DNA from: XYD1-FULL-44-32 sp964433715
GTDB taxonomy: Bacteria > Patescibacteriota > Minisyncoccia > Phycocordibacterales > XYD1-FULL-46-19
DNA: 5,108 nt
NCBI GenBank assembly: GCA_964433715.1
Contig: CAYSSL010000033.1
Coordinates: 1 to 5,108, forward strand
Reading direction: 5' to 3'
Part shown: one piece after another, positions 1-4,478 of the stretch
Layout of the letters: each line of letters starts with the position of its first letter
Position numbering within the stretch: the stretch's first letter is position 1
Translations under genes and position numbers: made by a program
The notes under the pieces: generated by a model
Database searches by the model: none
What the model was told of the DNA's origin: nothing
Seen by the model: the letters and a program-made list of their open reading frames with translations, nothing else

Positions 1-903
1 CCTCATATTATTGTTGATTCTTCGTATGCGGGAAATATTCCCGCCGAGGAAGAAGATGAAGACGGTGATGTTGCTGACGATGAAGATAATGATGATGGTG
101 ATTCTAGCCTTTCTGCTCATCAGAGTCCTACTCAAACCGCTAAGACCAAGACATCACCAGTTGCCACTTTATCCGCTGGTCGCGCTCGTTTGTCCTTAAC
201 TAACACCCCAGTTGTTTTTGCAGTTAACACGCCAGCCCTTGAAGAGAAAACGAATTACCGCTGGTCTTTTGGTGATGGCACATCGACTCGCGGCGAAAGA
301 GCCACTCATGTTTATCGTCATCCGGGGGACTATGTAGTATTACTGACCGCTAAAACTGCCGAAACAGAGACGGTGGCTCGGACGACAGTTAAGGTGGTAA
401 AACCTGACTTTGTCACTAACGTTGATAGAGATACGGGTATTATTTTGATAAAAAATAATACTGCTTATGAGGTAAATTTGGGAGGTTGGGGTGTGTTACA
501 GGATTCAAGGCAATATCGTTTGGCGGAAGATACCATCTTGATGTCGGGTCAAAGTCTTAAGTTAGATCAGAGTCAACTTGGTTTCAGTCCGCACAATTCT
601 TTGGTTGTGGCCATGGTTGCCCCCGACGGAGAAATTATTCACAGGGTTGAAACAACCGCAACAACAACAGAAGCGGATTTGCCTGATAAACATTTGGTGA
701 CCAGTAGTGTTGAGGCTAACATTAAACAATTAGCTTCGGTTGATAATTCTTTGGCTGGTAATATTTATGATAAAAAAGATGGGGAGGTAAAATCAAAAGA
801 AGCCGAATCGGTGGTGGTGATAAAAGGTCACACGCCTTGGTATGTTAAGTTGGTACGGCTGCCGGTTGGTGGCTGGCGAGCATTGGGTCAATTATTTAAT
901 TAA
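1..903 (+). CDS. PKD and lamin-tail-like domain protein, 5'-truncated
   Basis: The frame is open from the first base, so the true start lies upstream; 300 codons are visible. The TTG at 190 is not a credible start because coding-quality sequence continues before it. Visible order: a very acidic, low-complexity linker (residues about 16-36, mostly Asp/Glu), a Ser/Thr/Pro-rich stretch, a PKD fold (about 64-134) with the hallmark WSFGDG at 88-93 and HVYRHPGDY at 103-111, then a beta-rich segment (about 146-216) resembling a lamin-tail domain with NLGGW at 159-163, and a charged tail. PKD and lamin-tail domains are non-catalytic beta-sandwiches common in exported or surface proteins of Parcubacteria, where they probably mediate binding. 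The missing N-terminus should hold the signal peptide. No transmembrane helix is seen in the visible C-terminus. Domain calls are by motif; exact function is unknown. Confidence 0.85.
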   Translation, partial: PHIIVDSSYAGNIPAEEEDEDGDVADDEDNDDGDSSLSAHQSPTQTAKTKTSPVATLSAGRARLSLTNTPVVFAVNTPALEEKTNYRWSFGDGTSTRGERATHVYRHPGDYVVLLTAKTAETETVARTTVKVVKPDFVTNVDRDTGIILIKNNTAYEVNLGGWGVLQDSRQYRLAEDTILMSGQSLKLDQSQLGFSPHNSLVVAMVAPDGEIIHRVETTATTTEADLPDKHLVTSSVEANIKQLASVDNSLAGNIYDKKDGEVKSKEAESVVVIKGHTPWYVKLVRLPVGGWRALGQLFN

Positions 904-915
904 AAAACTTTTTCA

Positions 916-1074
916 ATGAAATATTTTACGAGCGGTTTTTGGAAGATGACTGGTGGCTTTTTTATAATTATAATTGTTGGCATATTGATTTTGGGGCTGG
1001 TGGGGTGGGTGAGCGGGGAAACAGCTGTTGATCCTTCAGTTATCGGGGCCGAATCTTCTGACACTAGCCTTTAA
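916..1074 (+). CDS. small single-pass membrane protein, hypothetical
   Basis: A 52-residue reading frame starts at an ATG 12 bases after the preceding stop and ends at TAA. The N-terminus is short and basic, followed by one strongly hydrophobic helix (about residues 13-33, including FFIIIIVGILILGLVGW), then a polar, mildly acidic tail ending in SSDTSL. This is the pattern of a small membrane protein or an uncleaved signal anchor. No Shine-Dalgarno sequence precedes it, so translation may be coupled to the upstream gene. It lies in the same reading frame as that gene, with only the TAA at 901-903 and four codons between them, so it could alternatively be a detached C-terminal anchor of the PKD protein. 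I recognise no family. The hydrophobic design supports a real gene, but a frame this short is not certain. Confidence 0.6.
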   Translation: MKYFTSGFWKMTGGFFIIIIVGILILGLVGWVSGETAVDPSVIGAESSDTSL

Positions 1075-1084
1075 GTATTCTTTG

Positions 1085-1113
1085 TTGACAATTTAATATT
1101 TTAGCTATATATT
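1085..1113 (+). promoter_or_regulatory. sigma70-type promoter of the rplJ-rplL operon
   Basis: A perfect -35 hexamer TTGACA (1085-1090) is followed by a 17-base spacer and the -10 hexamer TATATT (1108-1113). Transcription should start near 1120, immediately before the L10 leader structure. It starts 10 bases after the stop of the small membrane protein gene, with no terminator between them, so some read-through from upstream is possible. Confidence 0.85.
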
Positions 1114-1120
1114 ACGAAAT

Positions 1121-1177
1121 AACGCCGTAGACATTAGGCTGTTGGTCGGAGACTAACATTAAGTCCTAATTAGGCCC
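1121..1177 (+). promoter_or_regulatory. ribosomal protein L10 leader RNA (autoregulatory binding site)
   Basis: The segment right after the predicted transcription start carries the pattern GCCGUAGACAUUAGG (1124-1138), which resembles the L10 leader family found upstream of rplJ in many bacteria. It folds as GCC (1124-1126) with GGC (1173-1175), an asymmetric internal loop, AUUAGG (1133-1138) with CCUAAU (1165-1170), and an apical hairpin TGTTGGTC (1140-1147) with GACTAACA (1151-1158), 8 pairs including one G-U. In the known family, L10 or the L10-L7/L12 complex binds this RNA, which mimics its 23S site, and represses its own operon. The internal loop is compatible with the kink-turn described for that family. 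Identification rests on position, motif and fold. Confidence 0.75.
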
Positions 1178-1185
1178 AATTAAAA

Positions 1186-1247
1186 CTTACTTCTTTTTGA
1201 GGTAAGCGGGCAGGTCGAATACGTACGCGGCGAATAGCCGTTTTTTT
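1186..1247 (+). terminator. hairpin plus terminator-like hairpin before rplJ (putative attenuator)
   Basis: Two hairpins lie between the L10 leader and the start codon. The first is CTTACTTC (1186-1193) with GAGGTAAG (1199-1206), 8 pairs including one G-U, closed by a loop of five T. The second is CGGC (1228-1231) with GCCG (1237-1240) around GAATA, followed by seven T (1241-1247), which looks like a short intrinsic terminator ending 9 bases before the ATG of rplJ. The 4-pair stem is weak for a terminator. Attenuation by L10 is known in other bacteria; I did not find a clear competing anti-terminator pairing here, so the attenuator role is inference. Confidence 0.45.
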
Positions 1248-1256
1248 ATTTACATT

Positions 1257-1748
1257 ATGGCTTTAACAAAACAGAAGAAGGGGACCATTCTTAGAGATAT
1301 TCAAGAAGCGGTCAAATCTGCTCAGTCGATAGCTTTCGTGAATTTTCATGGTCTATCGGTGGCAGCCGTTAGTGAGCTTCGCAAGGGTTTGCGCGAAAAT
1401 GGTGTTGGTTACAAAGTGGCCAAAAAAACATTAGTGCGTCTGGCTCTAGCTGATGCTGGTATTGAGGGTACTCTACCAGATTTGCCTGGTGAAATAGCGA
1501 TTGCTTATGGTCAAGATTTGCTATTGCCGGCCAAGGGTGTTTATGACTTTGGTCGTAAAAATGCTGATGCTGTCAAACTTGTGGGTGGAGTATTTGAGGG
1601 TCGGTTTATGTCAGAAGGTGAAATGTTGGCTGTAGCTAAAATTCCAAACCAAGAGGTGTTATACGGAATGTTTGTTAATGTGATCAATTCACCAATCCAA
1701 GGTTTAGTGATTGCTCTAGATCAGATCGCTAAAAAACAAATTGCTTAG
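1257..1748 (+). CDS. rplJ: 50S ribosomal protein L10 (uL10)
   Basis: L10 anchors the L7/L12 dimers to 23S rRNA at the base of the ribosomal stalk, which recruits and activates translation GTPases. The 163 residues match the usual bacterial length (165 in E. coli). The N-terminal rRNA-binding domain shows the family's core pattern, including a beta strand AFVNFHGL, the ELRKGLRENG helix and VAKKTLVRLAL near residues 54-64. The middle has KLVGGVFEGR, and the C-terminal helix (LVIALDQIAKK) is where L7/L12 dimers bind. The ATG at 1257 fits the family start. No Shine-Dalgarno sequence is present; a T-rich run lies directly upstream. It begins an operon with rplL, 39 bases downstream. The usual upstream partners rplK and rplA are missing, so this pair has its own promoter and leader. 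Confidence 0.97.
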   Translation: MALTKQKKGTILRDIQEAVKSAQSIAFVNFHGLSVAAVSELRKGLRENGVGYKVAKKTLVRLALADAGIEGTLPDLPGEIAIAYGQDLLLPAKGVYDFGRKNADAVKLVGGVFEGRFMSEGEMLAVAKIPNQEVLYGMFVNVINSPIQGLVIALDQIAKKQIA

Positions 1749-1787
1749 GCGGTAGATTAATTAAGAAATAAATTAATATATTAAAAT

Positions 1788-2255
1788 ATGAGTGAAGAAC
1801 AGAAAGATGATGTAGTGGAAGAGGTGGCTACTCCTGCTGAAGTTGCTGCTCCAGCTCCAGTGGTGGCTACTGAGGAAGAAGTAGAAGTGCCAGCTAAATT
1901 TAAGGACCTTGTTGAAAAAATTGAGACCATGAGTGTTTTGGAACTCAATGAACTAGTTAAGGTGTTTGAGAAAAAATTTGGCGTTTCGGCTCAGGCTACT
2001 GTTGTGTCTGGTGGCGCTGGTGAAGGTAGCGCGGCCGCTGAAAAAAGTTCATTTACAGTTGAACTGACTTCAGCTGGTGACCAGAAGGTGCAAGTAATCA
2101 AGGCGATTAAAGAAGCTCTTGGTTTAGGCTTAAAAGAAGCCAAAGATTTGGTAGATGCCGCTCCATCCGTTCTAAAGGAAGGTGTTAAGAAAGAGGATGC
2201 TGAGGCCATGAAGACGGCGATTGAGACAGCTGGAGGTAAGGTAGAATTGAAGTAA
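1788..2255 (+). CDS. rplL: 50S ribosomal protein L7/L12 (bL12) with N-terminal extension
   Basis: This is the flexible stalk protein that binds EF-Tu, EF-G and other GTPases. It is 155 residues long against about 120-128 in most bacteria. The extra length is an acidic, Ala/Pro/Val/Glu-rich segment of about 35 residues before the normal dimerisation domain (about 37-68, ending EKKFGVSA). A short hinge (about 69-86) leads to the classic C-terminal domain with KVQVIKAIKEALGLGLKEAK and LVDAAPSVLKEGVKKEDAE. An in-frame stop at 1782-1784 fixes the ATG at 1788 as the earliest start. A GTG at residue 34 (1887), preceded by a purine-rich GAGGAAG, would give a protein of usual length. It shares the rplJ transcript and is followed by a strong terminator, so it is not joined to rpoB as in many genomes. 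Confidence 0.97.
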   Translation: MSEEQKDDVVEEVATPAEVAAPAPVVATEEEVEVPAKFKDLVEKIETMSVLELNELVKVFEKKFGVSAQATVVSGGAGEGSAAAEKSSFTVELTSAGDQKVQVIKAIKEALGLGLKEAKDLVDAAPSVLKEGVKKEDAEAMKTAIETAGGKVELK

Positions 2256-2273
2256 TTTAGGTTTTTAAAACAG

Positions 2274-2323
2274 CCCCCGAGTCGGTGGTCCCAGTGGCCC
2301 CCGCCTCGGGGGTTTTGTTTTGT
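2274..2323 (+). terminator. intrinsic terminator of the rplJ-rplL operon
   Basis: CCCCCGAG (2274-2281) pairs with CTCGGGGG (2305-2312) in 8 perfect pairs. The stem continues inward past a mismatch with CGG (2283-2285) against CCG (2301-2303) and further GG/CC pairs. It is followed by a T-rich tract (2313-2323) broken by single G residues. It begins 18 bases after the rplL stop. Confidence 0.93.
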
Positions 2324-2342
2324 AAAAAACCTGTGGTATAGT
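2315..2342 (+). promoter_or_regulatory. extended -10 promoter of the winged-helix gene
   Basis: TATAGT (2337-2342) is preceded by TG at 2334-2335, giving the extended -10 form TGnTATAGT. A weak -35, TTGTTT (2315-2320), lies 16 bases upstream inside the T tract of the rplL terminator. The expected transcription start near 2349 leaves a leader of less than 20 bases before the ATG at 2366. Confidence 0.6.
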
Positions 2343-2365
2343 CCCACTATATTTAACTCAGTCTT

Positions 2366-2962
2366 ATGGAAATTTTAGAGAAATTATTTGATAGTAAACA
2401 TCGGGTAAAGCTTCTTCGCTTGTTTCTGTTTAATCTTGAAAAAGCTTTTGATCGGACAGAAATTATTCGTCGGAGCAAGGTTGTCTCTTCGGCTTTAAGA
2501 AGGGAGCTGGCCCTTTTGTCGGCAGTGGGAATTATTAAACAAAAGAAGGTTGTTACGGTAGGAAAAAGTGGCCGTCGCAAGGTGGTTCAGGGTTGGGAGC
2601 TTAACCCCGACTTTCCTCTTACTCAGAGTTTGCGCAGTCTTTTAAATACAGATTTTTTGCGGCGCAAGACTAATATCGTTAAGCGTTTTCGCAATTGTGG
2701 CCGGATTAAGCTCTTGGTTGTTTCTGGAGTTTTTATTGATGATGAAGATCGACGGCTGGACTTACTCTTGGTCGGCGATCACTTAAAGAAGAATATTATT
2801 GAAAAAAATGTTCGTTCAATTGAAGCTGAAGTTGGTCGAGAATTAAATTACGCCACTTTAGAGACAGACGAATTTCTTTATCGCGTTGGCACTAGCGATC
2901 GTTTTATTCGCGATGTTTTTGATTACCCTCACGAACGAATGATTGATAAACTCACTTTTTAG
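2366..2962 (+). CDS. winged-helix DNA-binding protein with nucleotidyltransferase-like domain
   Basis: A 198-residue protein. Residues 1-75 form an ArsR/MarR-like winged helix: LFDSKHRVKLLRLFLFN, a recognition-type region SSALRRELALLSAVGIIKQKK, and a basic wing (VGKSGRRKVV). Residues about 95-195 resemble the nucleotidyltransferase-like domain often fused to such winged helices in Patescibacteria and archaea, with LLVVSGVF, RLDLLLVGD, GRELNYATLETDEF and FIRDVF. In active nucleotidyltransferases the motif is Gly-Ser followed by Asp-x-Asp; here Ser120-Gly121 replaces Gly-Ser and only Asp132 of the acidic pair is kept, so catalysis is doubtful and the domain may be a sensor. The gene is a single-gene unit with its own promoter and terminator. 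Its target is unknown; no obvious operator repeat is seen nearby. The DNA-binding role is fairly sure, the second domain moderately so. Confidence 0.8.
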   Translation: MEILEKLFDSKHRVKLLRLFLFNLEKAFDRTEIIRRSKVVSSALRRELALLSAVGIIKQKKVVTVGKSGRRKVVQGWELNPDFPLTQSLRSLLNTDFLRRKTNIVKRFRNCGRIKLLVVSGVFIDDEDRRLDLLLVGDHLKKNIIEKNVRSIEAEVGRELNYATLETDEFLYRVGTSDRFIRDVFDYPHERMIDKLTF

Positions 2963-2965
2963 TTA

Positions 2966-3009
2966 TCAAAAAAAGAGCCAGCCGGTCGACCGGCTGGCTC
3001 TTTTTTTGA
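2966..3009 (+). terminator. perfect palindromic terminator, bidirectional
   Basis: The 44 bases from 2966 to 3009 read the same on both strands with no mismatch. The GC-rich core GAGCCAGCCGG is followed by a central TCGA and the mirror arm, flanked by seven A (2968-2974) and seven T (3001-3007). It starts 3 bases after the stop of the winged-helix gene. The A and T runs allow termination in both directions, although no - strand gene is visible here. Confidence 0.95.
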
Positions 3010-3030
3010 CACAGTTTGGCTATTATTTTG

Positions 3031-3039
3031 TTATCCACA
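3031..3039 (+). promoter_or_regulatory. consensus DnaA box
   Basis: TTATCCACA is an exact match to the classical high-affinity DnaA-binding 9-mer. It sits between the palindromic terminator and the promoter of the MscS-like gene, about 26 bases upstream of its extended -10. No second clear box was found near it, so this is not an origin cluster. It could be a DnaA-responsive promoter element, a titration site, or chance. Confidence 0.4.
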
Positions 3040-3044
3040 CACCC

Positions 3045-3073
3045 CTGTTCTTGGGCGTCTAGTGTGCTATCAT
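3045..3073 (+). promoter_or_regulatory. extended -10 promoter of the MscS-like gene
   Basis: TGCTATCAT (3065-3073) is an extended -10 element (TGn plus TATCAT). At the right distance upstream (3045-3050) there is no good -35. Transcription would start near 3080, leaving an untranslated leader of about 50 bases before the ATG at 3134. Confidence 0.5.
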
Positions 3074-3133
3074 TTATTTAGAAGATAATATTATTAGTGT
3101 CGAACGGTTAGTTAACTTTCGAATTTTATCGTT

Positions 3134-3823
3134 ATGTTATTACAAACATGGAGTGATGTCCTCGTGACTTCTTTCCAAGATTTATGGGGTCAGATTATTG
3201 CCTATACGCCAAAGATTTTAGTGTCTATTATTATCTTTGTTGTGGGATGGGTGTTTGCTAGCTTAATTAGCAAATGGATTTCTACTCTCATTCGTTCGCT
3301 CAAGCTCGATGCACTTTTGCAAAGTGTGGGCATTCAGGATCTAGTAAATCGTGCCGGTTATCGCCTAGACGCCGGAGCCTTCATTGGGGCCTTAGTTAAA
3401 TTGTTTATAATCGTAGTATTTTTGATTGCGGCTCTTGATGTTTTGGGATTACAGCAAATCAATGAATTTCTAAAAGTTGTTTTGGTTTCGTATATTCCAA
3501 ACGTTATTGCTGCTGCTATTATTTTGTTGTTGGCGGCTGTTATTGCTGATGTTCTACGCAATATTGTGGTCGGTTCAGCTAAGGCGGCGGGTGTTATTTA
3601 CGCTGATTTGTTGGGAGGTATTACCAAATGGGCGATCTGGATTTTTGCTATTTTGGCAGCTTTTAACCAACTAAACATTGGGGCCGTGTTTGCTCAGACC
3701 CTCTTTACCGGTCTAGTGGCAATGCTTGCTTTGGCTGGTGGTTTAGCTTTTGGTTTGGGTGGCCGAGATGCTGCTTCACGCTATATAGACAAGCTACGAT
3801 CCGACATATCGGAAAAGCGTTAA
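3134..3823 (+). CDS. MscS-family-like membrane protein lacking the cytoplasmic domain
   Basis: A 229-residue, strongly hydrophobic protein with five likely membrane helices: about 27-47, 86-105, 118-140, 165-183 and 188-209. The helix pattern, with amphipathic linkers carrying LDALLQSVGIQDLV and a Gly/Ala-rich last helix ending GLAFGLGGRDAASRYIDKL, matches the conserved transmembrane-helix repeat family found in mechanosensitive-channel relatives (CmpX-like proteins). The Gly/Ala-rich last helix resembles the pore-lining TM3 of MscS. The beta domain and large cytoplasmic vestibule of true MscS are absent; the protein stops about 20 residues after the last helix. It probably acts in the cytoplasmic membrane in osmotic or membrane-stress response, but channel activity is inferred only. 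It has its own promoter and terminator, and no Shine-Dalgarno sequence before the ATG. Confidence 0.85.
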   Translation: MLLQTWSDVLVTSFQDLWGQIIAYTPKILVSIIIFVVGWVFASLISKWISTLIRSLKLDALLQSVGIQDLVNRAGYRLDAGAFIGALVKLFIIVVFLIAALDVLGLQQINEFLKVVLVSYIPNVIAAAIILLLAAVIADVLRNIVVGSAKAAGVIYADLLGGITKWAIWIFAILAAFNQLNIGAVFAQTLFTGLVAMLALAGGLAFGLGGRDAASRYIDKLRSDISEKR

Positions 3824-3843
3824 AAGCCTTATTTTTTAAGACT

Positions 3844-3880
3844 AAACAGGCGTCAGGCTTAAAACTTGACGCCTGTTTTG
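3844..3880 (+). terminator. intrinsic terminator of the MscS-like gene
   Basis: AAACAGGCGTCA (3844-3855) pairs perfectly with TGACGCCTGTTT (3867-3878) around an 11-base loop. The A/T ends of the stem supply the T run (3876-3879). It lies 21 bases after the stop. Its 3' arm contains the -35 element of the next promoter. Confidence 0.9.
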
Positions 3881-3893
3881 TTTCGTATATAAT
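3866..3893 (+). promoter_or_regulatory. strong promoter of the 23S rRNA unit
   Basis: TTGACG (3866-3871), a 16-base spacer and a perfect TATAAT (3888-3893) make this one of the two strongest promoters in the window, as expected for stable RNA. The -35 lies in the 3' arm of the previous gene's terminator. Transcription should start near 3900, about 260 bases before mature 23S rRNA. No better promoter was found closer to the rRNA. Confidence 0.8.
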
Positions 3894-3935
3894 GGTGGAC
3901 GTCAGATATGCTTACAAAGATTAACCAAGAACCTA

Positions 3936-3996
3936 GGCGGCTAAAGTAGCTTGTTTTAGATTTTGCTACTTAGTACCGCCCGCGAAGGCGGTTTTT
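3936..3996 (+). terminator. terminator and competing hairpin in the 23S leader (putative attenuator)
   Basis: ACCGCC (3975-3980) pairs with GGCGGT (3987-3992) around CGCGAA, followed by TTTTT (3992-3996) and more T-rich sequence, so it has terminator form. A second, longer hairpin uses the same CCGCC: GGCGG (3936-3940) with CCGCC (3976-3980), then CTAA and GTAGC (3941-3950, one bulged A) with GCTAC and TTAG (3965-3973). The two folds exclude each other, as in an attenuator. Alternatively, the promoter and terminator define an independent RNA of about 95 bases (about 3900-3996). It resembles no ncRNA I know. Confidence 0.55.
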
Positions 3997-4011
3997 CTTT
4001 TCAGGACGGAT

Positions 4012-4121
4012 GGACCATTGAAAACTAAATCCTGTCACAATATCAGCTTTTCCCGCCGTTTAGCGGGAGGGGGTCTTTTACGATATTGGAGACAGACAAA
4101 GGTAGAAACATTGTGTTTCTA
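4012..4121 (+). other. 23S upstream spacer: boxA-like element and structured leader
   Basis: This stretch, before mature 23S rRNA, resembles an ordinary 16S-23S spacer. GGACCATTGAAAACT (4012-4026) is like the boxA-containing sequence common just before pre-23S in many bacteria, where Nus factors bind to prevent early termination. CTGTC (4032-4036) and CAATATC (4038-4044) pair with GATATTG (4082-4088) and GACAG (4091-4095), enclosing TCCCGC (4051-4056) with GCGGGA (4063-4068). A third hairpin is TAGAAACA (4103-4110) with TGTTTCTA (4114-4121). These are plausible processing or antitermination structures. No tRNA is seen, and 4122-4161 holds nothing else recognisable. Confidence 0.6.
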
Positions 4122-4381
4122 AAGAAAGCAATCAAAAAATGTAAGTGGTTTTTAAATTTCCTAATAGGAAATTAAGAGCATATGGTGGATGCCTAGACAC
4201 AAAGTGGCGATGAAGGACGCGGCTTGGCGGCGATACGCTTCGGGGAGATGCCTAGCAATCTTTGATCCGGAGATGTCCGAATGGGGAAACCCCATCGAGT
4301 AAAGCTCGATGACTCGTATTTTTGCGAGAGCGAACCTGGGGAAGTGAAACATCTCAGTACCCAGAGGAATAGAAACTAAAT

Positions 4382-4433
4382 GAACTTCCTAGTTTGGAGG
4401 CTGAAAGCTACTGGCTTCCAAACTACGAGGTTC
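4382..4433 (+). other. extra hairpin inserted in 23S rRNA (near E. coli 225-232)
   Basis: Where E. coli has a very short connection between GAAAUCAA and GAUUCCC, this gene carries a hairpin of about 52 bases. GAACTTC (4382-4388) pairs with GAGGTTC (4427-4433), and TAGTTTGGAGGCT (4390-4402) with GGCTTCCAAACTA (4413-4425), 13 pairs including two G-U, closed by a 10-base loop. Conserved 23S sequence resumes on both sides, so it is an expansion, not assembly error. It could be lineage-typical. Confidence 0.75.
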
Positions 4434-4478
4434 TAAGAATTCCCTTAGTAGTGGCGAGCGAACAGGGAGAAGCCCAAA

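Noticed and set aside
11..199. 62-codon frame at the window start
   Set aside because: It overlaps the open frame of the PKD protein in another phase; its Met/Leu-rich translation is a shadow of the GAT/GAA-rich acidic linker.
1991..2347. 118-codon - strand frame over rplL and its terminator
   Set aside because: It is antisense to the conserved L7/L12 C-terminal domain and starts inside it; composition follows the coding strand.
2353..2580. 75-codon - strand frame
   Set aside because: It lies opposite the winged-helix domain and has no promoter or recognisable protein features.
3358..3674. Two frames (- strand 67 codons, + strand 65 codons) inside the MscS-like gene
   Set aside because: Both are shadows of the hydrophobic T-rich coding sequence.
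1..3823. Recoded TGA (as in Gracilibacteria or SR1)
   Set aside because: All six stops are TAA or TAG, which drew attention, but there are no in-frame TGA codons within the genes; the standard bacterial code suffices.
4019..4046. A second 23S promoter, TTGAAA with TATCAG
   Set aside because: The -10 is poor and the TTGAAA belongs to the boxA-like spacer sequence; the promoter at 3866-3893 is far better.
4122..4161. tRNA gene in the spacer before 23S
   Set aside because: No acceptor stem or T-loop motif could be found in the spacer.
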